Positions 32,038 through 39,079 of a stretch of DNA of 39,079 nt are shown in pieces. The DNA comes from Cyanobacteria bacterium SIG32 (GTDB lineage: Bacteria; Cyanobacteriota; Vampirovibrionia; Gastranaerophilales; Gastranaerophilaceae): assembly GCA_015152455.1 (NCBI GenBank), contig SUTY01000006.1, positions 1 to 39,079 on the forward strand. Direction: 5' to 3'. Below the pieces are notes generated by a model that worked only from the letters and a program-made list of their open reading frames with translations, did no database searches and was not told the origin of the DNA. Position 1 is the stretch's first letter; each line of letters starts with the position of its first letter. Both the position numbers and the translations under genes were made by a program.

Positions 32038-32059
32038 GGTATTAACAAAGAGGTATTAA
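32024..32059. repeat. Three GGTATTAA direct repeats at exact 14-bp spacing (candidate operator)
   Basis: GGTATTAA at 32024-32031, 32038-32045 and 32052-32059. They lie in the spacer of, and just upstream of, the -35 box of the prepilin-like promoter, and run into the ATG of the HTH gene. Related GTTAACAA-type palindromes occur at 31976-31985 (TTGTTAACAA) and 31999-32008. They look like binding sites for the adjacent HTH protein (inference). Confidence 0.65.
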
Positions 32060-32271
32060 TGGATATAAATCAAAAAATTGCAGAACGAATTAAACAGCTT
32101 AGAAAAGAAAAAAATCTTACTGCTGAAAAACTTGCGTGGTATTCAGAATTGTCTAAAAGTTGCGTTACATATGCCGAAAAAGCACAACGTGACATCAAAA
32201 TGTCCACAATTGAAAGCATCTGCAAAGGTTTTGGTATAACAATTGCTGACTTTTTCTCATCCTTTAAATAA
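32059..32271 (+). CDS. Small XRE/Cro-CI-type HTH regulator (70 aa)
   Basis: A 70-aa protein that is one helix-turn-helix domain: RIKQLRKEKNLTAEKLAWYS (helices 1-2), ELSKSCVTYAEKAQRD (recognition helix region, with a cysteine) and STIESICKGFGITIADFF, the normal XRE ending. It should bind DNA as a dimer. It is divergent from the prepilin-like gene, and three 14-bp-spaced repeats overlap both the pilin promoter and its own start, suggesting control of the pilin gene and of itself. AAAGAGG serves as ribosome binding site. It ends one base before the converging kinase gene. Confidence 0.92.
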   Translation: MDINQKIAERIKQLRKEKNLTAEKLAWYSELSKSCVTYAEKAQRDIKMSTIESICKGFGITIADFFSSFK

Positions 32272-32272
32272 T

Positions 32273-33322
32273 CTATCCTTCAATAACATCATAGTGATAT
32301 TGAGGGTTTTGATTTAGCTTTTCTTCTATTTGGTCAAAAGTTAATAAACCTTGAGTTGCACCAAATTGTGAAACAACTCCTGCTGAGTTAACTGATGCGT
32401 ACATTAATGATTTACCAATATTGCGTTCTGTTCTTTGTAAAGCTGCACAAAAAGTTGATGCAAAAGCATCTCCAGCACCTAGAGTAGATACAACAGGTCC
32501 ATCAAAAATTGGGCAGTGATAGAAGTTTTTACCATCATATGCATATGCACCATTTCCTCCATCAGTAATAACTATAACCTGATAATCAGATACTCGTATT
32601 TTCTTGAATATTTCAACTAAATCAGGGTGAATTAAATGTTCTGAAAATTTTACATCTCTCGTATCTGGGCGTATTTGTACCCCTGTAGCCATTATAGCTT
32701 CTTCTTTATTCATAACAACAATTTGAGCAGTTGAAATAATTTTTTTCAAGAAGTTAAATCCTTTTTTGATGCTTGTAGAACCAGCATTAAAGCATACAAA
32801 CGTATTGTTTTCTTTTGCAAAGTTTACAATATCATCTAAAACTCTATTGCTTTCTCCATTTAGTGGAGCAACATATAAAAGTTTTGCGTTTTTAATCGCT
32901 TCAAAATTGATTTCTTTTTCTCTGATAAGAGCATTAGCTCCACGGTGTGCTAAAACCGTTCTATCACCCTCAAAACTTGTTAAAATAATTGAAAAGCCTG
33001 TACTCACTTTTGGGTTTTGGATTATATTTGATAAATCAACTTTTCGATCTTCAAAAGATTTTAAAATCCCTTTTGAATAAATATCATCACCAATTTTAAA
33101 AATAGCACTTGTACTAAAACCAAGGTTTGCAAAGTTTACGGCAGTATTAACTCCGCCACCTCCAACTTGAGAATCAAAATCAGATATTTCTAATTTTGAA
33201 CCATAAGGATAACTCATAAATTCAGTACAACAATCTTTTTTTCTGACTGATACAATGTTTGCATCCTCGCATTCAACAAAAACATCCATTGTTGCACTAC
33301 CAATAGTTATAACATCAAACAT
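32273..33322 (-). CDS. PfkB/ribokinase-family carbohydrate kinase
   Basis: 349 aa. Family signatures: QVGGGGVNTAVNFANLG (first PfkB signature, sugar binding) near residues 50-70 and STLGAGDAFASTF (second signature, with catalytic aspartate in GAGD) near 280-295; ITDGGNGAYAY contributes to ATP binding. It phosphorylates a sugar or nucleoside with ATP; ribose, fructose or adenosine-type substrates are all possible and the sequence alone does not decide. A GGAGG ribosome binding site lies 9-13 bases before the ATG. Length is slightly longer than ribokinase (~310) because of an insert near residues 215-240. Confidence 0.92.
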   Translation of the reverse strand: MFDVITIGSATMDVFVECEDANIVSVRKKDCCTEFMSYPYGSKLEISDFDSQVGGGGVNTAVNFANLGFSTSAIFKIGDDIYSKGILKSFEDRKVDLSNIIQNPKVSTGFSIILTSFEGDRTVLAHRGANALIREKEINFEAIKNAKLLYVAPLNGESNRVLDDIVNFAKENNTFVCFNAGSTSIKKGFNFLKKIISTAQIVVMNKEEAIMATGVQIRPDTRDVKFSEHLIHPDLVEIFKKIRVSDYQVIVITDGGNGAYAYDGKNFYHCPIFDGPVVSTLGAGDAFASTFCAALQRTERNIGKSLMYASVNSAGVVSQFGATQGLLTFDQIEEKLNQNPQYHYDVIEG

Positions 33323-33445
33323 AATTTCAAACCTCCGTTTGTATATATAATACCATAAAATATTGATTTTGTTACATTTTATTAACCTTGTAGCAAAAAA
33401 TAAAATGTTTGATTTTAATAACTCTTGAAAGGATTTTTAGAGAAT

Positions 33446-35986
33446 ATGCAAGTAAGTTTTAACGTTATAAATTTTACCCCAAAACATAAAAGACAAGATA
33501 ATACTACATCCCCATTAGTTGCGAGAGATACTCAATTAAAAGAGTATTCTCCTGTAGCATATCAAGATTTTAATGTATCTTTTGGCGAAAGATTATTCAG
33601 AACCCCTCAAAACTTCTACGAACAAGATTTCAACGAAAAAAATATGCCAAAAACACTTCATGAATACATTTATGAAGGAGTAGATACCAATTTTAAACGT
33701 ACTATTCCTCCAGCACAAGCAATGAAAGAAGCATTTGGGAAAATAAATTTTGCAAAAGATTTGGATACAGTTAAACTAATGTTTCCAGATGAACCTTTAT
33801 TTGCAAACCTTTCATCAACTCCTAATAAAAAATCTCGTGAAGGTTTGTTAGGTATGATTAATCTTCTTAAAGATGATCCAGAATACAAAGCAAACAACAG
33901 AACTTTATTCAAAAACGGTCAAGATGATTTAGGAATGTATATCTTGAAGAAAATTTATCTTGAAGGTAAAACTCTAAAAGAAATTAATAAAGATTTTGCT
34001 CGTGATGTAAGTGTACATTACAAAAGCTACGACATTAGACCACAAGATTACGCAGCATTTGGCATAAGATTCCCTGAAAAACCTTTCTGGAAATCTTTTA
34101 TTGCAACTCGTGAAGATTTCCCTTATGTCTATATCCCTAGAACTACAGCAGAAAGAGTGCAAACTGGTGACAGATCTCATTCAGCTTCTGCCGTTGAATC
34201 TGCACCACTAAAGAAAAAACGTCAGCCTTTAAGTTTCGTAGAACGCAAAAGATTATCCGAAGCTATGGTCAACTGGCACGCTAATATGACTGATGCTGAA
34301 CGCAATGCTTGGCTTGAAAAAATGAAAGTCGGCAGAGAAGCCTCTGTGTTCCACAATTATTTTGGTGAGATAGTAACTATTGCTCAAGATAAAGTTGATC
34401 ACGCAGGCAAAATGGCTGCATTCTTTGAAAAAGTTTATGGCGATCCTGAATACATGCAAAGTTCAGCGCCTAAAAAAGATAAAGATTTGGCTCTAAGTCG
34501 CTTCTGGAAAGCACATCAACAACATAGAATAAATTACTCAAAAGCTATGAGTGAAGTTATTGCCGATTTTGATAAAGCATACGGTGAAGATGGTGATTCT
34601 CCTGAATTTAGAGATTTATTAACTCTTGCTGAATCGATTACAGCTAAAAACGAAGAAAACAGAAAACTTCGTGCCGAAGCTAGAGCAGAAGCTGCACGAC
34701 AAGCTGAAGAAGCAAGAAAAATGGAAGAATTATCTCGCCAGGCTGAAGCTATTTTACAGGCTGAAGAAAAGGCTAAAGCTGCTGCAGAACAAGCAAAACC
34801 ATTGACTTATGATGAAATGCTGGAAAGTGAATCTGCTAAAAAAGGTGCAAAAATTTATAAATTTACATTATCAGATGGAACACCTGTTTCAATTGTTGCG
34901 AACTTCCCAGAAATGATGAACAACAAATTAGATAGAGAATTGATGTATATGCCAACATCATTCAAATCTAAATATAAAAAATTCTTTATGGAACACCAAA
35001 GTGTAACTGATAAATACTTATTATCTTTATTTTATGCAGATAAAATGGGTGATTTTACTGTAAGTGAATATAAAGGTGACACTCCTCAAGAAGCAGATGA
35101 TGATTTAAAAGCAAAAATGAATGAAGATCTGAAAGATGAATTTATGACTCATGAGGAAGTAGAAGAATTAGGTAAAAATATTCACAGAGAATTTGACATG
35201 AAGAATAAATCTTTAGTACGTTCTGCGGATCAAGCGTTAATTGAATTGATTTTTGCAACTCCTTTACCTGATCAAAAGACTTTTAGGGAATTAGCTGCTA
35301 TTAGATTTGCAGATTTAAAATCAGAAGGTTTAATTCCTGAATCATTTGATATTGATGACAACGAAGAAATATTAACTATGCTGGAAAAAAGAATATCAGA
35401 CGATCTAGAAGGATATCATGGTATTAATACAGCATGTCTGGATACTTCATCTATGGGTGTAGCATTAGATTTGCTTCTAGGTGGCGAACCTCTAACAAAA
35501 GAGCAACAAAGATTTTTGGATTCAAGAGCTTCTTTTTATAGAACTCCATTGACAACAACTGAATCAAGAAAAATCACATTTAATGTTGTAAATGAATTAT
35601 TAAAACTTGACTTGGGTTCTATCATTGGAAGAAATGAAGAATCTATCGGACATATTTATGATGCAGCAATGGCAACAGTCAGAAAATATCCTGAAGTCAG
35701 AAGTATTTTAACATCATTGTTACAAAGACATTATATTACAAGTGAAAATTCTGATATGAGATGTTTCTTGGACAAAAATGTCGATAAAAAAGTTAAAGAT
35801 GCAAGATTATATAAACTTGTTATTGATATAATTCACAACGATCCTGACTTCTTTAAACTTGTTGTTTGTATGGATGCTGATATTTTGAATAAATATATTA
35901 AACCATATGATCCAACACTATATGAATCAATGATGCAGTTTAGAATTTTTGGAGCGAATGCTTTAAAAGACGTTTATAAAAAATAA
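33446..35986 (+). CDS. Large lineage-type hypothetical protein with coiled coil (846 aa)
   Basis: No family recognised. The N-terminus MQVSFNVINFTPKHKRQ and, further on, FNVSFGERLFRTPQ belong to the same FxF/SFG style as the short genes at 8552 and 9010. Residues ~410-470 form a charged Ala/Glu/Arg coiled coil (RKLRAEARAEAARQAEEA and onward). The rest is polar and largely helical. No signal peptide, no membrane segment and only a few cysteines, so probably cytoplasmic. ATG 33446 is preferred (AAGGA at 33429-33433 and AGAG nearby); a TTG at 33425 overlaps that region. Monocistronic. A structural, scaffold or effector role is possible, but nothing in the sequence shows it. Confidence 0.85.
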   Translation: MQVSFNVINFTPKHKRQDNTTSPLVARDTQLKEYSPVAYQDFNVSFGERLFRTPQNFYEQDFNEKNMPKTLHEYIYEGVDTNFKRTIPPAQAMKEAFGKINFAKDLDTVKLMFPDEPLFANLSSTPNKKSREGLLGMINLLKDDPEYKANNRTLFKNGQDDLGMYILKKIYLEGKTLKEINKDFARDVSVHYKSYDIRPQDYAAFGIRFPEKPFWKSFIATREDFPYVYIPRTTAERVQTGDRSHSASAVESAPLKKKRQPLSFVERKRLSEAMVNWHANMTDAERNAWLEKMKVGREASVFHNYFGEIVTIAQDKVDHAGKMAAFFEKVYGDPEYMQSSAPKKDKDLALSRFWKAHQQHRINYSKAMSEVIADFDKAYGEDGDSPEFRDLLTLAESITAKNEENRKLRAEARAEAARQAEEARKMEELSRQAEAILQAEEKAKAAAEQAKPLTYDEMLESESAKKGAKIYKFTLSDGTPVSIVANFPEMMNNKLDRELMYMPTSFKSKYKKFFMEHQSVTDKYLLSLFYADKMGDFTVSEYKGDTPQEADDDLKAKMNEDLKDEFMTHEEVEELGKNIHREFDMKNKSLVRSADQALIELIFATPLPDQKTFRELAAIRFADLKSEGLIPESFDIDDNEEILTMLEKRISDDLEGYHGINTACLDTSSMGVALDLLLGGEPLTKEQQRFLDSRASFYRTPLTTTESRKITFNVVNELLKLDLGSIIGRNEESIGHIYDAAMATVRKYPEVRSILTSLLQRHYITSENSDMRCFLDKNVDKKVKDARLYKLVIDIIHNDPDFFKLVVCMDADILNKYIKPYDPTLYESMMQFRIFGANALKDVYKK

Positions 35987-36005
35987 TCGACACCTTATAT
36001 ATAAA

Positions 36006-36031
36006 AAGAACCTGCCAAATGGCAGGTTCTT
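36006..36031. terminator. Bidirectional terminator between the orphan gene and pnp
   Basis: AAGAACCTGCC (36006-36016), loop AAAT, GGCAGGTTCTT (36021-36031). On the minus strand the stem is followed by TTTTATATAT, a good tail for ending pnp; on the plus strand the tail is weaker. Confidence 0.8.
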
Positions 36032-36052
36032 AAGTGTTATAATTTAAGCACA

Positions 36053-38194
36053 TTAATTAAATTGTGCTTTTTCTTCGTCGGTTACACCTTTGATTGTTAG
36101 GTTAACTCTGCCTTTTTCGTCAATTTTTATGATTTTAACGATAGCTTCATCACCGATATTCAAGTGTGGTTCGATAGTTTCAATTCTTTCGTTGCAAACT
36201 TGAGAAATATGAACCATACCGTCTTTACCACCGCCTAATTCAACGAAAGCACCGATAGGAATAATTCTTACAACTTTACCTTTCAAAATCATACCAACTT
36301 CTGGTTTGAAAGTAAGTTCTTTAATCATTCTTTTAGCGATTTCTGCACCTTCTTGATCGTTAGATGTGATAGTTACAACACCTGAATCTTGGATATCGAT
36401 TTCAGCACCTGAAGCATCAATGATAGCTCTGATTTGTTTTCCGCCAGGTCCGATAACTGTTCCGATATCTTCTGTTGGAATTGTCATTGTTGTAATGCTT
36501 GGTGCAAATGGTGACATTGGTCCAGGTTCAGTGATTGCTTTTCTCATTTCGCCTAAGATATGTAGTCTGCCTTCTTTAGCCTGAGCTAATGCACGACGTA
36601 ATGTATCGTTAGCAATACCTTTTGCTTTCATATCCATTTGTAAAGCTGTGATACCGTCATCATTACCTGTAACTTTGAAGTCCATATCACCCAAGAAGTC
36701 TTCAATACCTTGTATGTCTGTTAATACAACAGGTTCTTTGCCTTCTTCAGTAATCATACCCATTGCAACACCACCGATCATACATTTAACAGGTACACCT
36801 GCGTTCATCAATGCCATTGAAGAACCGCAAGTTGATGCCATTGATGTAGAACCGTTAGATTCCAATACATCTGAAGTTACACGGATTGTATAACCGAATT
36901 CTTCTTGAGATGGAAGTGCAGGAACGTTAGCTCTTTCAGCCAAGTTACCGTGACCAACTTCACGTCTGCCAGGGCCTCTAAGAGGTTTAACTTCACCAAC
37001 TGAGAATCCTGGGAAGATGTATTTGTGCATATAAGTTTTTGCAGTTTCAGGATCAACACCGTCAAGTTCTTGTTTCATCGCAGGACCTGCAAGTGTTGCA
37101 ACTGATAATACTTGAGTTTGACCTCTTGTAAATACAGCTGAACCGTGTGCTCTAGGAATAACACCCACTTCGCACCAGATAGGACGAACATCATGAGGTT
37201 TTCTTCCATCAGCACGAACGCCTTCGTCAAGAATCATTGTACGCATAATTTTCTTTTCTGCGTTTTTGAATTCTTCTGCAACAAAGTCGATACCTGTTTC
37301 TTCAATAATTTGTTTAATATAGTGATCTTCAGGTAACGCATCAATTTTTTCTTTAACAAGTTTTTTAGCTTCTTCAAGTTTTTCTTGACGATAAGTTCTG
37401 TCAAAGTTGTGATATGCGTCGAAAATCATATCGTGAGCAGTTTCGTGAATGATATTTTTAAGTTCAGTTGTATCGTAAGGGTTTACGAATTCTTCTCTTT
37501 CAATACCACATTGTTTTGCAAATTCAACTTGAGCTTCGCATTGTTTAGCGATTTCAACTTGAGCAAATTCAACTGCGTTCATAATATCGTCTTCTGTAAC
37601 GAATTTGCAACCAGCTTCAACCATAATAACGCTATCGTGTGTACCAGCAACAACGATATCCAAGTCTGATTTGTCAGCTTGTTGGTGAGTTGGGTTAGCG
37701 ATTAAGTTGCCGTTTTCGTCTTTAGAAACTCTAACCGCACCGATAGGACCTTCAAAAGGTGCGCCTGTCAACATTAATGCAGTTGAAGCACCTAACATTG
37801 CCAAAGTATCAGGCTGATTTTGTTGGTCGTAGCTGAATAACTGAGCTACGATTTGTATATCATTTCTGTATCCTTTAGGGAAAAGAGGTCTGATAGGTCT
37901 GTCGATTAAACGAGAAATCAAAATAGCTTTGTCACTAGCTTTTCCTTCTGAACGGTTGTAACCGCCAGGGATACGTCCAATTGAAGACATTCTTTCTTCA
38001 TAATCAATCAACAATGGGAAAAAGTCGATACCCACACGTGGTTCTTTAGAAACAACACAGTGAACGAATAACATTGTGTCGCCACATCTTACTGTAACAG
38101 AACCATTAGTTGATTGTGCATACTTTCCAGTTTCAATAGTAACGGTTTTGCCACCGATTTCTATTTGGAAACTTTTTGTTTCTGGAATAGTCAT
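36053..38194 (-). CDS. pnp: Polyribonucleotide nucleotidyltransferase (PNPase)
   Basis: PNPase degrades RNA 3' to 5' with phosphate and is part of RNA-decay complexes. 713 aa, normal length. Domains: first RNase PH-like (IGRIPGGYNRSEGKASD; SRLIDRPIRPLFP), helical linker, second RNase PH-like (GVIPRAHGSAVFTRGQTQ; active-site acidic cluster in DFLGDMDFKVTGNDDG), KH domain with GPGGK (IGPGGKQIRAIID) and C-terminal S1 domain (GAFVELGGGKDGMVHISQV). Ribosome binding site AGGAAGGA about 9 bases before the ATG. A ~60-base leader contains a small hairpin (38210-38223); PNPase autoregulates through its leader in E. coli, but this stem is much shorter. Confidence 0.97.
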   Translation of the reverse strand: MTIPETKSFQIEIGGKTVTIETGKYAQSTNGSVTVRCGDTMLFVHCVVSKEPRVGIDFFPLLIDYEERMSSIGRIPGGYNRSEGKASDKAILISRLIDRPIRPLFPKGYRNDIQIVAQLFSYDQQNQPDTLAMLGASTALMLTGAPFEGPIGAVRVSKDENGNLIANPTHQQADKSDLDIVVAGTHDSVIMVEAGCKFVTEDDIMNAVEFAQVEIAKQCEAQVEFAKQCGIEREEFVNPYDTTELKNIIHETAHDMIFDAYHNFDRTYRQEKLEEAKKLVKEKIDALPEDHYIKQIIEETGIDFVAEEFKNAEKKIMRTMILDEGVRADGRKPHDVRPIWCEVGVIPRAHGSAVFTRGQTQVLSVATLAGPAMKQELDGVDPETAKTYMHKYIFPGFSVGEVKPLRGPGRREVGHGNLAERANVPALPSQEEFGYTIRVTSDVLESNGSTSMASTCGSSMALMNAGVPVKCMIGGVAMGMITEEGKEPVVLTDIQGIEDFLGDMDFKVTGNDDGITALQMDMKAKGIANDTLRRALAQAKEGRLHILGEMRKAITEPGPMSPFAPSITTMTIPTEDIGTVIGPGGKQIRAIIDASGAEIDIQDSGVVTITSNDQEGAEIAKRMIKELTFKPEVGMILKGKVVRIIPIGAFVELGGGKDGMVHISQVCNERIETIEPHLNIGDEAIVKIIKIDEKGRVNLTIKGVTDEEKAQFN

Positions 38195-38254
38195 AATTTT
38201 TTCCTTCCTGACGCTCTTGCGTCTATTTGTTATACACTTCTAATGTTCGTTTAA

Positions 38255-38263
38255 ATTATAACA
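38255..38263 (-). promoter_or_regulatory. Extended -10 promoter of pnp
   Basis: TGTTATAAT on the minus strand (TATAAT at 38260-38255), about 60 bases before the ATG at 38194. The leader includes GACGC-loop-GCGTC (38223-38210). Confidence 0.55.
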
Positions 38264-38266
38264 CAA

Positions 38267-38298
38267 AATAAAAAAAGAGGCTATTAAATAGCCTCTTT
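38267..38298 (-). terminator. Intrinsic terminator of the third prepilin-like gene
   Basis: AAAGAGGCTA (38274-38283), loop TTAAA, TAGCCTCTTT (38289-38298). On the minus strand the stem is followed by a T-rich run (TTTT to 38267). It stands just upstream of the pnp promoter. Confidence 0.85.
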
Positions 38299-38327
38299 AT
38301 AATATGAATTTTTATAGATATATATAA

Positions 38328-39079
38328 TTAATCACCTAAGCAAACCGCCCACAGACTGCTGTAGCTGCGGTTGCCGTCGTACCATTCCGTACCGCCGGAG
38401 TAGAAGTAGCGGGCGTATGCGGCGTACTTATAAGAAGAATCCTCCTCGCCTGACAAAACCAAGAACGAAGGGCTAGGAAAGCCTAGAGAAGATCCTTTAG
38501 TTGGGTTGAATGCGATAGTATTACCATCATAGATTGAGCCGTTGCTGGTTTTTTCTCCAACAATGTCAGTGTCATATAAATAATTTGCTATTGTAGCTAA
38601 ATCTGACATCTGTGCCATTTTAGATGTACCACCACATGTTTCTGCTGCTTTTGCAAAGTAGTCGTCGCCTGGCCAGCAGTAGTCAAGTCCATATTTTTGC
38701 ATGTATGCTTGGTCTTCTGCGTCTGTTGATGTATATTTACTATGCTTGCAAGCGTTCCATGTGTGTGCTGAATTAGCTTGGAACGGCATACCAAAACATG
38801 TACCGTCTATTTCAAACGCACAAGATGAACCACCTACTTTGGTTACGTTTCCATTAGCACGTAGGTCTTTACCACTCGTATTAGGTGTTTTGTATCCTGT
38901 TGTATCATATAGAATAGCCAAACAATCTCCACCTGTAATTGTATTTGAATAAGGATCTTGAGAACATTTTGGATTATATGCAATTAGTGCAGTAGTACCA
39001 TTAGCAAATTGTGTACCAATAATTTCTGTACCCCATTCATCTTGTCCAAAGTGTTTAGCTTTTTTAACTTTTGTCATGT
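38328..39079 (-). CDS. Prepilin-like surface protein with variable lectin-like C-terminus (5' partial)
   Basis: The frame is open to the window edge; the ATG at 39077 is internal, since the flanking residues align with the other two paralogues (IIGTQFANGTTALIAYNPK against TIGVQFADGVTALIAYNPN at the window start). Further matches are QDPYSN and LYDTTGYKTPNTSGKD. It has a longer, cysteine-rich middle (CAFEIDGTCFGMPF; ACKHSKYTS; DYCWPGDDYFAKAAETC) that replaces the shorter DYWAGAK region of the others. The C-terminus is GC-rich (38 of 60 bases in 38341-38400) with 18 of 30 codons ending in C in 38349-38438, and ends AVCLGD. The N-terminal prepilin leader is expected beyond the window. Followed by a good terminator. 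Confidence 0.85.
   Translation of the reverse strand, partial: MTKVKKAKHFGQDEWGTEIIGTQFANGTTALIAYNPKCSQDPYSNTITGGDCLAILYDTTGYKTPNTSGKDLRANGNVTKVGGSSCAFEIDGTCFGMPFQANSAHTWNACKHSKYTSTDAEDQAYMQKYGLDYCWPGDDYFAKAAETCGGTSKMAQMSDLATIANYLYDTDIVGEKTSNGSIYDGNTIAFNPTKGSSLGFPSPSFLVLSGEEDSSYKYAAYARYFYSGGTEWYDGNRSYSSLWAVCLGD
38331..38438 (-). other. Candidate DGR-type variable region at the 3' end of the third prepilin-like gene
   Basis: TAC, GCC, CGC, TTC, TCC, GGC, GAC, AAC and AGC dominate in a genome that otherwise prefers A/T-ending codons. The tail TGCTTAGGTGATTAA matches the first prepilin-like gene (TGCTTAGGTAATTAA). Both carry AAC-derived-looking codons at aligned places near NxxxSS. Reverse transcriptase and template repeat are not in the window. 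Confidence 0.5.

Noticed and set aside
36366-37669. Plus-strand frames within pnp
   Set aside because: They are shadows of the pnp reading frame with no ribosome binding sites or family similarity.
38210-38223. GACGC/GCGTC hairpin in the pnp leader as a PNPase autoregulatory element
   Set aside because: A 5-bp stem is far shorter than the RNase III-processed leader stem known from E. coli; noted only within the pnp entry.
1-39079. DGR reverse transcriptase, template repeat, CRISPR array, insertion sequence or prophage genes
   Set aside because: I looked on both strands and found no RT motif, no A-rich copy of the variable tails, no regularly spaced array of the CRISPR type and no transposase or integrase.

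Overview
The window is low in GC (about one third by eye), densely packed and bacterial. It carries several lineage-style families: prepilin-like proteins with an FTLAEVLITLAIIGVVA leader, short proteins tagged near the N-terminus with NFG/SFQ/SFG-type motifs, and a FliA-type sigma factor. This best fits a non-photosynthetic, gut-type member of the Cyanobacteriota/Melainabacteria (Gastranaerophilales). That placement is inference from protein style, not from a marker gene such as 16S rRNA.

Layout, left to right. (1) 1-752: 3' part of a prepilin-like gene with an unusual GC-rich, NNC-codon-rich C-terminal lectin-like end, followed by a GC-rich hairpin, a terminator and a small convergent gene. 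(2) 1311-8501: a six-gene membrane oxidoreductase operon built like hydrogenase-4 (HyfB, C, E, F, G, I). Its large subunit lacks three of the four NiFe-binding cysteines, so it is better called an energy-converting-hydrogenase-related (Ehr-type) complex. (3) 8552-15976: two short orphan proteins, a DegT-type aminotransferase, a GH13-like/GT5 fusion and a second GT5 glycogen-synthase-like gene. (4) 16038-19330: tRNA-Ser(GCU), a DUF151 nuclease-family gene, two small minus-strand genes, a DUF1858 protein, an M16-like protein without its zinc site and an OmpA-like periplasmic protein. (5) 19327-26319: FliA-type sigma factor, Fic protein, CNNM/CBS protein, metallophosphoesterase, S4-domain protein and an active-site-complete M16 peptidase. 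(6) 26398-30836, minus strand: purA downstream of a redox operon (NfnA-like subunit, 59-aa four-cysteine protein, etfB, etfA, and a small gene with an apparent frameshift at an A7 run). (7) 30944-33322: a complete prepilin-like gene sharing its promoter region with a divergent HTH regulator, then a PfkB-family kinase. (8) 33446-38194: an 846-aa orphan protein and pnp. (9) 38328-39079: C-terminal part of a third prepilin-like protein with the same NNC-rich end as the first.

Working together: the Ehr-type complex, the ETF pair and the NfnA-like subunit suggest a fermentative cell moving electrons between ferredoxin, NAD(P)H and flavoproteins. The GT5/GH13 block points to storage or surface alpha-glucan. 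The three prepilin paralogues look like a surface-display family. Two of them end in what resembles the variable region of a diversity-generating retroelement (DGR), although no reverse transcriptase or template repeat lies in this window. Extended -10 promoters (TGnTATAAT) recur, and convergent genes abut or overlap by a few bases.
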